Part shown: in pieces, positions 43,340-54,008 of the stretch
Numbering within the stretch: position 1 is the stretch's first letter
Layout: every line of letters begins with the position of its first letter
Assembly: GCA_963576475.1 (NCBI GenBank)
Contig: OY754981.1
Coordinates: forward strand, 27,008,132 to 27,072,131
DNA from: Molanna angustata
Taxonomy: Eukaryota; Arthropoda; Insecta; Trichoptera; Molannidae
Direction: 5' to 3'
DNA: 64,000 nt
The notes under the pieces: generated by a model
Database searches by the model: none
What the model saw: the letters and a program-made list of their open reading frames with translations, nothing else
What the model was told of the DNA's origin: nothing
Translations under genes and position numbers: made by a program

Positions 43340-43895
43340 CTTCGTAACTCCAGTCCTCTGGTGTTGGCGAGTACTCGGTGTTGGAGGTGTACTCATTGGA
43401 AGTAGTAGTATGACGTCGGTAGTCTCGATGGGGAAACGCATACCTTTCTTCAGTCTGGTTGACGCGTGGACTGGGCGCGTCGTTGGTCTCGTGGCGGGAA
43501 GCGCCTGTGCTCCTGCCTTGGAGAGCGGTGATTGTAGGCGCGATCCAGTGAGGGTAATCGCCATCGCGTGGTCCTTGACTCGACCTGGTGGGCACTTGGG
43601 CTGGGCGAGCGGGTACGTCGCCGATTTCGGAATGGAGAACGTCTTTGCTCCCGCCTTGGATAGCGGTGATCGTAGGCGCGGTCTGGCGAGGGTGATCGCT
43701 GTCGCATGGTCCTGTCTCTTGCGGGTGATCGCCTGCTTCTCCAGTGATAGTCCCGCTCGGGTGAAGGCGACTGCCACCTCAATGATCGCCGAGGTGAGCG
43801 CTTATCGCGCTGCGGCGCCTCTCGCTGGCTTTCCTCCAGGGGTCGTTGCCGTGGGCCTTCCCAAGTGAGGGCCTTCCTGAACAGCTCGCTCGGTT
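43340..43895 (-). pseudogene. Gypsy-type gag C-terminal fragment, Arg/Ser-rich
   Basis: The minus strand reads SELFRKALTWEGPRQRPLEE then SQREAPQRD, matching gag at 49440-49360, followed by an Arg/Ser/Pro-rich tail (DKRSPRRSLRWQSPSPERDY) containing a 46-residue tandem duplication. It starts abruptly at SELFRK, so the N-terminal gag is missing. Confidence 0.75.
43509..43780 (-). repeat. In-frame 138-bp tandem duplication in the gag tail
   Basis: GCTCCTGCCTTGGAGAGCGG at 43509 recurs at 43647 as GCTCCCGCCTTGGATAGCGG, a period of 138 bp (46 codons). Divergence between units is moderate. Confidence 0.65.
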
Positions 43896-44117
43896 TGATT
43901 TTACTACAAAAATCGAATAAAATAATAAATGATCTGCTTTCGTTACTTAGTTGGTTAGATATCACGTGGTTTGTTGGTTAGAAATTATCACGTGCGTTCA
44001 GAACTACTCTTGTTTTGTTTCTGTCGGCATGCGACACTGGGCCGGCCGAATCTATACACCCGTTACACATGTCATGTTCGCGCATGTTTTTACAAGTTTT
44101 AACTGTTTTTTGCGGCT

Positions 44118-44222
44118 GACAAAAAGCTTCGGCTTCGGCCGAAAATTCGGGTTATTTTTGGCCGAAGCCGAAGGTGTTTTTTTTTTGCCGAAGGTGGCCG
44201 AAGCCGAAGCTTCGGTCGGACA
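44118..44222. repeat. GCCGAAGC-rich inverted repeat
   Basis: AAGCTTCGGCTTCGGCCGAA at the left pairs with TGGCCGAAGCCGAAGCTTCG at the right. The short repeated AAGCCGA core makes a strong stem. It could be the terminus or core of a small palindromic element. Confidence 0.6.
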
Positions 44223-44394
44223 CTAGAAATGAGTGGGTTAAATAAATAGAGCGTGTTCTTGTCTTAGATGTTTAATCATTCCATGCCGCGAGAGAACTGG
44301 CAGGCGTGCGGCGTGGTGGGGATATTTATAATGTTGGCAAACCGGAGGGGCTTGCCGCTTCGTATCCCCAACATTATTAAAAGTCAAAAATAAA

Positions 44395-44770
44395 GTATTC
44401 CAATTTTGATTAGGAAGGCTACATACTCATGGCACCATACAGAATGCTTCTGCAATTTGACTAATTGCTTTTACCACTACACTTTCAAAGATTTGAAAAC
44501 TGTTATCGACATCGAGTGGTTGGAACATATGTGTAGCATGTGCGGGTCATTTTAAAGTATGCTAAATTTAGCCTAAATCTCGGACCTTTTCATTCAGTAA
44601 TAACTGCACATGTGTCGAGTGTCCGTCATAAATTAAAAGTACTGGTTGTTCCAAAATTAGGTATAAAGGTTTTCAAAATATAATTTTCAAAAACATCTGC
44701 TTCTATACAGCCTTTTTGTGTAGCAGCATAAGCGGTTTCTAAAGCTGGCTTAATATTCCTTTTTTTTGCA
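44395..44770 (-). pseudogene. pogo-like DDE transposase relic
   Basis: The minus strand gives KPALETAYAATQKGCIEADV, FENYILKTFIPNF, YDGHSTHVQLLLNEKV (DGHS carries a catalytic Asp) and ATHMFQPLDV, the THxxQPLDV signature of pogo/Tigger-type DDE domains. In-frame stops follow, and the upstream part is replaced by a minisatellite. Confidence 0.8.
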
Positions 44771-44910
44771 ATACCATTTTCCTTTTTCCATTTAATAATT
44801 CCTTTTTTTTGCAATACCATTTTCCTTTTTCCATTTAATAATTCCTTTTTTTTGCAATACCATTTTCCTTTTTCCATTTAATAATTCCTTTTTTTTGCAA
44901 TACCATTTTC
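44755..44910. repeat. Minisatellite of about 42-43 bp units, four copies
   Basis: The unit ATTCCTTTTTTTTGCAATAC followed by CATTTTCCTTTTTCCATTTA is repeated about four times, essentially without change, at the 5' edge of the pogo-like relic. Confidence 0.85.
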
Positions 44911-44952
44911 TGAATTATAAGAAATTTCGTGTGAGATATTTGTATACTTGCC

Positions 44953-45890
44953 TCACTTGCATTCTATCTTTTTGCTTTCAGTAATTTCCGGGTATCTCTT
45001 AAATGTCTCTTCGTCCAGACTTGTCCATTCTCTTTCATCGCATAGGTGTACTAGTCTGCCTACCTGTGGCTCCAGTAGGTCCCCGTATTCCAGCGTTATT
45101 CCGTTGAAACAATTTTCACTCCATTTACGTTTCACGTTCATCATGAAATCCTGGAGACAGAGATCAGTACCTAGGCTCAGGTCAAACACCTCCGCTGTTT
45201 TTTCTTGCTTGCACCCAGGACACGTCGACTGAGCCGACTTTCCGCTGTTTTGGAGCGCCGACTCTAGGGATGTTATCCTTTTCTCCTGCTCGGCCATTCT
45301 AGAATTCATACTTCTTTGCTCTTCCTTCGCCTGTCTTTCATCCGACTCCTGACGTGCAATGAGTTGGGTCATAATTCCGTTCAGCTGTGAGGCAATTAGC
45401 TTAATATCCCCGTGGACACTCTTATTATTTTTTACGAAATGTGACAACTCTTGAATCTTATTTCTCATCTTTGACAGTTCTTTGCTTTTCTCTGGTTTAA
45501 CTTTATCGGTTTTTGGGATTTGGTTGGGGCTAGAGGTGCGACCTTTCTTTTTTTTTGTCTCTATCAAGTCCAAACTCCTCCGATTCTAGATTGTGTATAG
45601 GCATATCTGCCTCATCAGTCAGCTCCGGTGCCACTGCAGATGTTGACGTGCCCGGGGGTGTTCTGTGTATGGAACCTCTTCTTGCGACCACTTTCTTTTC
45701 CACTTCCAAATAAGAAAACAGATCTACTTTCTTGGCTTCGTCTCTTTTTATCTCTCCTTTGCGTCGTTGTTTGCCCTCCCCAGAGTCCGAGGGGCAGCCC
45801 GAGGAAATCGAAATAACCTCGGAGGAATTCTCCCCCACCATAAGCAGGGGTACCCTCCTGGGGTAAACTGTCCATGTTTACAAGCGACAT
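44953..45890 (-). pseudogene. LINE ORF1-like coding region with coiled coil, frame-broken
   Basis: Starts MSLVNMDSLPQEGTPAYGGG at 45890, shifts into the frame SSEVISISSGCPSDSGEGKQ (45841-45530) and then into 45573-44953. The last frame has a coiled-coil-like stretch (ESDERQAKEEQRSMNSRMAE), a CPGC pair and a C-terminus with FMMNVKRKWSENCFNGITLE and YGDLLEPQVGRLVHLCDERE. Low-complexity N-terminus plus coiled coil suggests a non-LTR ORF1 or gag. No family is recognised with confidence. Confidence 0.45.
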
Positions 45891-46165
45891 TTTTTATCGT
45901 CATGCTGTTTTCATTAAGGGGCAGCTCCCGTAGGACATATCTCAAAAGATTTTGACAACTCCATGTCACCTTTTCTGTAAAGGGGAGGTCCTTTAGGGCA
46001 TGCCTTATTACATAATAGGGCATGTCCTTTTCTGTGATTTTGGTTCGCCCCGGGTATTTGATTTCCCCGGTACCACACATATTTGTGAGGCGTTCCCCTA
46101 TCCACCACCCGGGGAGGCGCCCGATGGGGGACCACAGAAAAACCCCGCACGGGCCATCCATCTGC
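45891..46165 (-). other. Probable leader of the ORF1-like region
   Basis: GC-richer than its surroundings, and it interrupts a hAT transposase relic at about 46165. This fits the 5' end of an inserted retroelement. Confidence 0.4.
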
Positions 46166-46600
46166 TTCAAAATATCTTACAGCACTGACTGTATTAGATG
46201 CATTATCTGACACGAAAGAATTTACCTTATTGTAAATATTCCACTTAAGTAATATAGATTTTATTTCGTAATACAACCTGACGCCAGTATGGTTTCCTTC
46301 AAATTCATCACTGAATCAATATCGATTTTAAGGAATCGTCTGCAATTAAAATATGCCATTATTGCCATATGACTATCCAAAGTTCTGGAAGTCCAGCAAT
46401 CAACCATGATGTACACAGATTTTGCATTAGCTTTGAAGTATGACTTTATTTGTTCTAATCTCTTTTGGAAGTAGATTCCCGGACAAGGATTATTGATTAT
46501 GAATTTCATAATTCGGATTCAATGCATGCGTATACGTACGGAAATACATAACATAACCTCTAAACAAACAGTACTAATATTTTTGGGACAAATATTGAAG
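46166..46600 (-). pseudogene. hAT-family transposase relic
   Basis: The minus strand gives FKANAKSVYIMVDCWTSRTL, DSHMAIMAYFNCRRFLKI and, in another frame, ILLKWNIYNKVNSFVSDNAS then NTVSAVRYF. DxWTS and the VxDNASN-x-V-x-A motif are hallmarks of hAT catalytic domains. It is truncated at 46165 by the ORF1-like insertion. Confidence 0.8.
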
Positions 46601-46962
46601 GCATCTAATTTCTTCCTCATCATTGTCTTGTTAAGTTTTATACAGTATATTACTTTCTCAAAATAAACTACAAATTTGGAATATTTCCACCCATACAAAA
46701 AAAAATGCTGGAACACAGTGTATTAGAGAATTGCTTTTGTATAATAAAACAAAATACTTCATATGCATTTTCAATAATATAAATGCATAACTGAAACACT
46801 AGCACCAAGCAAAATCAGGTAAATTTGGAAATTCGTAAATTTATAAATAATATACGATAAATACAAACGTAAATATTTAATTATTTATTTTATTTATTTA
46901 TTTAAAGAAATGGATACAAAATACACAATATTTACAGATTATACAATGATTACTTATTCTGT

Positions 46963-47685
46963 GGGAAGATATTCTCTCGTCAAGAAAGTTAATCATAAAC
47001 TAACTCATTCGGGTGAAAAACTACATGAATGCAATGTCTGTGGGAAGATATTCTCTCGTCAAGAAAGCTAATCATAAACTAACTCATTCGGGTGAAAAAC
47101 TACTGCAATGTCTGTGGGAAGATATTCTCTTGTCAAGAAAGTTAATCATAAACTAACTCATTCGGGTGAAAAACTACATGAATGCAATGTCTGTGGGAAG
47201 ATATTCTCTCGTCAAGAAAGTTAATCATAAACTAACTCATTCGGGTGAAAAACTACTGCAATGTCTGTGGGAAGATATTCTCTTGTCAAGAAAGTTTATC
47301 ATAAACTAACTCATTTGGGTGAAAAACTACATGAATGCAATGTCTGTGGGAAGATATCTCGTCAAGAAAGTTAATCATAAACTAACTCATTCGGGTGAAA
47401 AACTACATGAATGCAATGTCTGTGGGAAGATATTCTCTTGTCAAGAAAGTTAATCATAAACTAACTCATTTGGGTGAAAAACTACATGAATGCAATGTCT
47501 GTGGGAAGATATCTCGTCAAGAAAGTTAATCATAAACTAACTCATTCGGGTGAAAAACTACATGAATGCAATGTCTGTGGGAAGATACTCTCTCGTCAAG
47601 AAAGTTAATCATAAACTAACTCATTCGGGTGAAAAACTACTGCAATGTCTGTGGGAAGATATTCTCTCGTAAAGAAATCAATAAA
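46963..47685 (+). repeat. Tandem array of a frameshifted C2H2 zinc-finger unit, 10 copies
   Basis: Ten units of 70-80 bp, each encoding in pieces CNVCGKIFSRQES and, one frame over, NHKLTHSGEKLHE. A real C2H2 finger array would have 84-bp units in one frame. Every unit here breaks between the Cys and His halves at the same place (after CAAGAAAGT). Two length types alternate (CTACATGAATGC or CTACTGC), and some units lack four more bases (GATATCTCG). No unit can encode a complete finger. Confidence 0.9.
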
Positions 47686-47751
47686 TAAGTATTTTTCCAC
47701 AATATTTTTATAACCTAACGTTTTCAAACTTGGCAAAGTCCACATGAAAGT

Positions 47752-49356
47752 TTCATCAGTGTAGAGTGAGTTTGTTTTCGGATCTCCAGGTCCTCGTGTT
47801 GGACCTCTTAATCCTTCGTATGTGTTATGAATTGTTAATGAATGTGTTGTTTTTGTTTTGTAGCACGATTGAGACTGAGATTAAGAAGGTGGGCGGACTA
47901 GGATCAATTTTGGTCTTTTATGTTTAAAGATCGAGTTTGGGTCATTGGGCTGAGAGGCAGCTAATTGACGAATTCGGGTGTGATGGAAGTCCCGAGTAGA
48001 AGGTTTCAGCTAGTTGTCTGATGAAGTCTGATATGAGGGGGAGGTCGGTCTCTTTGAGTAATTGGAATCGAGGGAACCGTATCGCGTTGTTCTGCACTAC
48101 TTGCAATTTATATGTGTGATGCGGCAGCTGTTCCCCAGATGGGAACTGCGTACGTGAGGGACGGTCTGATCACTGCTTTGTATATGTGTAATTTGTGGTC
48201 TACGGATAGCTTTCTGTTTCTGCAGAGGAGCGGGTAGAGAGCAGCGAGCGAGCCGATGGCTTTTTTCCGTACGTCAGATGTGGGGGTTCCATGTAAGGGA
48301 TTCGTCCAGTGTGAGTCCGAGATATTTAAGGTGGTCTGACCATGGGATTAGGGTGCCGAAGAGGCATAGAGGGGGGATTTTTTTTTGGTGAACAAGACAG
48401 CAATACTTTTTGTAGGGTTCACTTGGATGCGCCAGTCTGTGAGATACTTTTCAAGTGTTAGGATGTATGATTGAGCTCGTATTGAGGCGAATTTCGGTTT
48501 GAAGGAGGTTGACAGGATGGCTTGATCGTCGGCGTATTGTGCGGGGGGTTGGTGTGGGGCGATGGGAAGCAGTTGCCGAGCGGGGATATTTTGGGCATGC
48601 TTTATAGTTTGCCGTGTGTGGGCCGTCACAGTTGGCGCATTTTGGGGAGACGTCAAGAGGTTTCTTGCACTCGGAAGTGTGGTGGGGGCCAGCGCACTTG
48701 ACGCACTTTGGTGGGCAGTGACAGCCGGTGGCCGTATGACCGAATTCTTGGCAGCGGTAGCACTGCGAAGCAACATGATTCTTTTTTCTCAGAGGTATGA
48801 CTGAAACTTGAGGTGGAGGATATGTTTCAGGTTAGTGAAGATTTTTTTCCCTTCATCGTTCTTTTGAAGTTTCAAAAGAACGAGAGGTATGGCCGTTTTA
48901 GAAGAGCCCTTAGTCATTCTGTGGGCTGTGATGATGGGGAAGGCTGGGGAGAGGGCCTCGAGGAGCTCATTAATCGAGATGGACTCTGGAACTCCTCTTA
49001 TGACTGCCATGATAGGTTTGTCTTCTTGGAGACGAAATGAGTGAAATGGGATTTTGGAATCTTCGACGATTCCGTACGCTCGTTGGAAGGCGTCGGAGGA
49101 CTTTACGGAAATCAGGACTTTTGAGCCTGAGTTCCGGGCGGTGAAGTCGACTCCACGCTCTTCAAATGTTTTGAAGAGGCGAGTGATATTGTCCTTGAAG
49201 TGGAGGACAATGGGAGGGATTTTCCCTCCTACTTGGGGGTTTTTGGAGCCTGTTGGCTGACGGGGGGGGTACAGGGGGAGCAGAGGGCTTGTGGGGGAGG
49301 TTCTGGGCATTGGCGAAGAGATTTTTTTGGAGGGGGTGGGGGTGGTGGTGGTGGTG
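47752..49356 (-). mobile_element. Jockey-like LINE, copy 1 (5'-truncated, internally deleted)
   Basis: The minus strand holds ORF1 from the proline-rich region through the zinc knuckles (RCQEFGHTATGCHCPPKC), then jumps at about 48548 directly to the reverse transcriptase motif QYADDQAIL (catalytic YADD) and the C-terminus. Endonuclease and the first half of the reverse transcriptase are deleted. The 3' end is shared with copy 2 (plus strand CAGTGTAGAGTGAGTTTG) with no poly(A). Confidence 0.85.
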
Positions 49357-50039
49357 TCGCGCCGCGGCGCCTCTCGCTGTCTTTCCTCGAGGGGTAGTTG
49401 CCGTGGGCCTTCCCAAGTGAGGGCCTTCTTGAAAAGCTCGCTCATCGAGCTCACCTCAATTGTGTTGTGTGGTGGTCTCAATTGTGCTATGATACCCGGG
49501 AGGTACACATTGAGATCTCCTTCGGTGTAGTCCGGATCCACCTTCTGCCTCAGGCGCAGCTTCCTGCAGATGAAGTCGTACGCCGACTCGAATTCCGACT
49601 GCTCCGTGATGAAGAATTTGCACTGCAGGGCCATCATCATCCTCGGATTGTCGTAATACTGTGTGAACAGTTTTACAACCTCAGGCCAAGGCCTATATTG
49701 CTGACGATGTATCTCCCACCATGACTCCTCGTCTCGTAGGCGCTCTTCAAAGATGTACACTTTGTCTTCAGGGTGAGTTCCTGCTGCTGCGAAGTATTCC
49801 TCACACCTCTTTATGAACCGACGTGGGCTCTCTTCGGGGTGGCCGGTAAATGTGGCCGTCAGACGAGGTGGGCGGGTGGCAGATATCACGTAGCTGGGCG
49901 CCACTGGATTTTCTATTGCCGAATCCAGAAACGGCGGAGGCGCGGTGGTATTGTTCGGGGGCTCCATCGGAGCTTGAGGGCCGGCCTCAGTGTCCACTGA
50001 CCTTGGAGAGTGTCTCGTTACCGGTATTTCACTAATCAC
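48789..50039 (-). pseudogene. Chimeric open frame: Gypsy-type Gag joined to LINE ORF1 (416 codons)
   Basis: Residues 1 to about 225 are a retrotransposon gag domain (RLTATFTGHPEESPRRFIKR, YDFICRKLRLRQ, SSMSELFKKALTWEGPRQ). From about 235 it is the ORF1 of the Jockey-like LINE: GVDFTARNSGSKVLISVKSS and KPIMAVIRGVPESISINELL, the PRE_C2HC-type region before the zinc knuckles. The join lies at about 49335-49356 and is in frame. It stops at 48789 just before the zinc knuckles, which lie in another frame. It arose by insertion of LINE copy 1 into gag. Whether it is translated is unknown. Confidence 0.8.
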
Positions 50040-50291
50040 TGTTCCACTATTTCACAAATGTCTCAGGGGTCGTGAGTCCTTGTATCCGCAGTGCGAAGTG
50101 TCTAAGAGATATCGAAGTGTATCGCAGTATATGCAGACTCGACGGCCACGTCGAGTGCTGGAGGTCGCTTCTTCGTCGATACGCCACGACAGGCAGGGCC
50201 AGATCCGTTCAACTGCTGTTGCAGCTGGAGTCTTCCCGACTGCTCGCTGAGTTCTCGCTGAGGTCTTGCTCGTAGCTCGTAGGGTAGTGTT
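50040..50291 (-). repeat. Gypsy-type LTR/leader part next to gag
   Basis: GCAGGGCCAGATCCGTTCAA and TGGAGTCTTCCCGACTG match the solo LTR at 62214-62270. ACTCGACGGCCACGTCGAG and CTTCTTCGTCGATACG match 41748-41806. It is interrupted by LINE copy 2 at about 50291. Confidence 0.75.
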
Positions 50292-50426
50292 CTGATGTTG
50301 GTCAGTGTAGAGTGAGTTTGTTTTCGGATCTCCAGGTCCTCGTGTTGGACCTCTTAATCCTTCGTATGTGTTATTAAATGTTAATGAATGTGTTGTTTTA
50401 GTTTTGTAGCACGATTGAGGCTGAGA

Positions 50427-51013
50427 TTAAGAAAGTGGGCGGGCTAAGATCAATTTTGGTCTTTTGTGTTTAAAGATCGAGTTTGGGTCATATGCTGAGA
50501 GGCAGCTAATTGGCGAATTCGGGTGTGATGGAAGTCCCGAGTAGAAGGTTTTGGCTAGTTGTCTGATGAAGTCTGATATGAGGGGGAGGTCAGTCTCTTT
50601 GAGTAATTGCGCGTTGCGCACGAACCAGGGAGCGTCTAAAATGATGCGTATCGCCTTGTTCTGCACTACTTGCAATTTGTCATGACCAGTCTGTCGTCAG
50701 GGATGGGGATGTCGGAGAGACCCTCGTGCCATACAGAGTCGAAGGCTTTGGCGACGTCGAGGGAGAGAACTGCGGTGACTTGATTTTTGTTGAAGGCTTC
50801 TGTGATTTGTTCGACGACTCTTAGAAGTTGGTGAGTGGTAGAGTGGGATTGCCTGAAACCGTGCTGAGTGTCTGGTATTAAATTGAGTGTTTTGTATTGT
50901 GTATCGAGCCGGGAGAGTATGAGTTTTTCGAAGACCTTTCCTAGAGACGACAGCAGACTGATGGGGCGGTAATTAGAAGGGTTTGAAGGGGATTTGCCGG
51001 GTTTGGGTATCAT
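50427..51013 (-). pseudogene. LINE copy 2 reverse transcriptase, core-deleted
   Basis: MIPKPGKSPSNPSNYRPISL opens the RT domain and VLSLDVAKAFDSVWHEGL carries the motif A Asp. The sequence then runs directly to the C-terminal QNKAIRIILDAPWFVRNAQL at about 50680, omitting motif B and the YADD motif C. Confidence 0.88.
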
Positions 51014-51252
51014 GATGATGTCTGCTTTTTTGAATTCTGTTGGGAAGTACTGGAGCCTCAGAGAGGCCGTGAGGGTGCAGATACCCTTACGGGGAAGGGC
51101 TTTTATGGTGCGATTGTTGATTGCGTCTGGGCCAGCGGCTTTCTTGTTCTTTTAGGATTTCACCACTTTTCTTATTTCAGTGGGGGTAGTGAAAGGGATT
51201 TGTGGTTCTTGTTGGGGTAGGGGTTCGGAGAGGTAATTTGAAACTGTGGAAT

Positions 51253-52505
51253 TTACCTTGGTGACATGTTGGGTGTTGTCACGGTCTGTGAAGGGGGTGA
51301 AAGTTTGCTCCAGGGTGTCGGCGAAGAGCTCGGCACGGTCTTGAGCGGAGTAGGCTTTACCAGTAGGGCCACCCGAGAGAGCGGTAATGCTGGTGGAGGG
51401 TTTTCGGAGGCTTTTGACGATTTTCCACTTTTGCTCGGGGTTGTCGTCCAGTTGGAAGAGGAATGTTTGCCAGTTCTCGTTTCTGAGGGTTTGGAGGGCT
51501 GTCTTAACCGATTTATTGAGTCGGTTGAAGATGGTTTTGTCGGGGGGGGTATTGAGTGGTTTGCCATGTTTTATGGGATTTGTTTTTTTGTTTTATGAGG
51601 TCCTTGATGTCTTTTGGAATGTCGGGGTGAAGGGGATCGGAAGGTAATGTCTTTGAGGATTCTTTTAGAGCGGTCTTTATGGCTTTTGAAAATTTGTCGA
51701 TCTCCAAGTCGATGTTTGATGGAGAGGAAATGGTTGTAGGAACTGTAATGGAGTTTTCTAGAGATGCTGAGAATTTTTCCCAAGAAGTAATGTTTCTCGT
51801 TGTCTGGTTGGGGTCAATTGGGGTGGAGTTGTCTGATAGGAAGAAGAGAACTGGTAGGTGGTCAGAGGAGAGTTCGTTGATCGTTTGAAGGGTAAATGTC
51901 TGGGTGGTGTTTTTCATAATGACCAGGTCGATTATATTGCAGTTGGTGGGATGGGTGCGTACTGTGGTGGAGACGGAGGGTCCTGCGACTATACAGTTGG
52001 AGGAGAGACTGTATTTGTGAAGCTGTCTGCCTCTTGTGTTGTTTGAGGTGCATGACCATTGTTTGTGTTTGGCGTTGAAGTCGCCAGCGATGACAGAAGG
52101 TATGTTGCTTGAGAGGAGGGTGTCAAGTTCTCCGAAGTCGAAGTATTTTGAGGGCGGAAGGTAGGCGGAGATCATTTTGAGGGGACCCGAGTTGAGGGGG
52201 TTAACCACAATTGTGGTCGTTTCGAGATTTGCCAGTTGTGGCGAGAGGAGGTGGCAATGGTCGAGGGAGTTTTTGATGAGAATGGCGGTGCCGCCGCCCC
52301 GTGCGTGGAGTCTCTCGTCCCGGTAAACTATGTAGTTTCGGAGACTGAAGCGTTGGCTGGGTTTGAGGAAAGTTTCTGTAATGAAGAGAATGTCTATGCT
52401 GTAGTCTGATAGAAAGATCTCGATCTCTGCTTTATGATGTTTTACTTGCCCACCGGCGTTCCAGTAGGCAGTCTGCAGATTTGCTGGTCTCCTTGCTCTA
52501 TGCAT
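51253..52505 (-). pseudogene. LINE copy 2 ORF2 endonuclease domain
   Basis: An APE-type endonuclease of a Jockey-clade LINE. It shows LQTAYWNAGGQVKHHKAEIE, ITETFLKPSQRF (catalytic Glu), GGGTAILIKNSL, VIAGDFNAKHKQW (GDFN) and ELSSDHLPVLF (terminal SDH). All endonuclease motifs are present in one 330-codon frame ending at 51513. The linker to RT continues in other frames (51567-51253), so a frameshift disrupts ORF2. Confidence 0.9.
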
Positions 52506-52583
52506 AATTGAGTAGTGGGAGGATTTTGTGTAATGTGGTGTTTGCCAGTTGGATGAGGTGTTGCAACTCTAGGGTGGCCTGCC

Positions 52584-54008
52584 TTAGAGCTGCGGTGTGT
52601 GCTGCGTGATACAGGAGGGGAGGGGGCAGGGTGCTGTTGTGATGTGTGTGTGGTGGTTGTTGTTGTGGGCGGGTGTGTGTTTTGGGTGGGTGCTTGTGTC
52701 GTTGATGTTGGGTGTGTGGTGGGGGGGATGACTTGTTGGGGAATGGGTGCAGTCTGTTGGGGGGGACGAATTGGGAGGTCCATCTGCGATGGGATAGGAT
52801 TGGTACTTGGGTGAGGGGCTGTTGTGCGGGGGGGTTGATGTGGGGTGGTGGGAGGCAGTTGCCGAGCGGGGATATTTTGGACAAGCTTTATAGTTTGCCG
52901 TGTGTGGGCCGTCACAGTTGGCGCATTTTGGGGAGACGTCAAGAGGCTTCTTGCACTCGGAAGTGGGGTGAGGGCCAGCGCACTTGACGCACTTTGGCGG
53001 GCAGTGACAGCCGGTGGCCGTATGACCGAATTCTTGGCAGCGATGGCACTGCGAAGCAACATGGTTCTTTTTTCTCAGTGGTTCAACTGAAACTCGGTGG
53101 AGGACATGTTTTAGGTTTGTGAAATTTTTTTTACCTTCATCGTTCTTTTGAAGTTTTAAGAAAACGAGAGGCATGGTCGTTTTTGAGGAGCCCTTGGTCA
53201 TTCTGTGAGCTGTGATGATGGGGAAGTCTGGGGAGAGGGCCTCGAGGAGCTCATTAATCGAGATGGACTCTGGGACTCCTTATGACTGCCATGATGGGTT
53301 TGTCTTCATGGAGACGAAATGAATGGAAAGGAATTTTGGAATCTTCGACGATTCTGGACGCTCGTCGGAAGGCGTCGGAGGACTTAACGGAAATCAGGAC
53401 TTTTGAGCCTGAATTCCGGGCGGTGAAGTCGACTCCGCGCTCTTCAAATATTTTGAAGAGGCGAGTGATATTATCCTTGGAGTGGAGGACAATGGGAGGG
53501 ATTTTCCCTCCTACTTGGGGGTTTTTGGGGCCTGAAGGCTGACGGGGGGTACAGTGGGAGCAGAGGGCTTGTGGGGGGAGGTTCTGGGCAGAGGCGAAGG
53601 GGGGGTGGGGGAAGGAGCGGATGGGGAGATTTTTTTGGAGGGGGGTGGTGTGTTGCGGGGGGAGGTGGACGTGGAGGGGGTGGGAGAGGGTGTCTTTTGT
53701 ATGTGTCTTTTCCTTTTGGAAGAAGACACCGCGGTGGCCCAGTCCATGAATTCTGGACTCGAGTCGCTGTCAGAATTTGACGGGGAGGAGTCCCTTGTAT
53801 GAATTGGGGCTGCTGTGGTGTTTGACAGTGGGGGTGAGGATGGTGGTGGTAAGTTTGGGGGGGGTGAGCTACGGGGAGTGTGGTGGAGAGGGATCTTCCA
53901 CTTGGTGAATTGGCATATTGCCTTACGGGCGTCGAAGTCCTGGGAGACAATTTTGCCTACCAGGACGTGTTCTTCGTCGGTGAGGGGACGCTCGTCTTGG
54001 ATGGCCAA
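52584..54008 (-). pseudogene. LINE copy 2 ORF1 (Gag-like), frame-broken
   Basis: MAIQDERPLTDEEHVLVGKI at 54008 is the likely ORF1 start. A long Pro/Ser-rich region follows (53511-53950), then a PRE_C2HC-like region (53400-53160), then CCHC knuckles in RCQEFGHTATGCHCPPKCVK and CAGPHPTSEC, with KCANCDGPHTANYKAC. The tail is Pro/Thr/His-rich. At least two frame changes occur. The proline-rich part makes extreme G-runs on the plus strand. Confidence 0.85.

Noticed and set aside
43113..43868. Plus-strand open frame of 251 codons
   Set aside because: It lies exactly opposite the gag and ORF1 pieces on the minus strand. The sequence has no family features, and the GC-rich antisense explains the openness.
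46963..47685. CRISPR-like repeat array
   Set aside because: The repeats are contiguous zinc-finger-derived units with no unique spacers, in a eukaryotic genome.
46963..47685. Functional C2H2 zinc-finger gene
   Set aside because: Each unit is broken between the Cys pair and the His pair, so no complete finger can be translated.
51266..51647. Plus-strand Val/Gly-rich frames
   Set aside because: Antisense to the LINE ORF2 linker.
52599..53090. Plus-strand Gly/Cys/Trp-rich frames
   Set aside because: Antisense to the Pro/His/Thr-rich ORF1 tail and zinc knuckles; no independent evidence.
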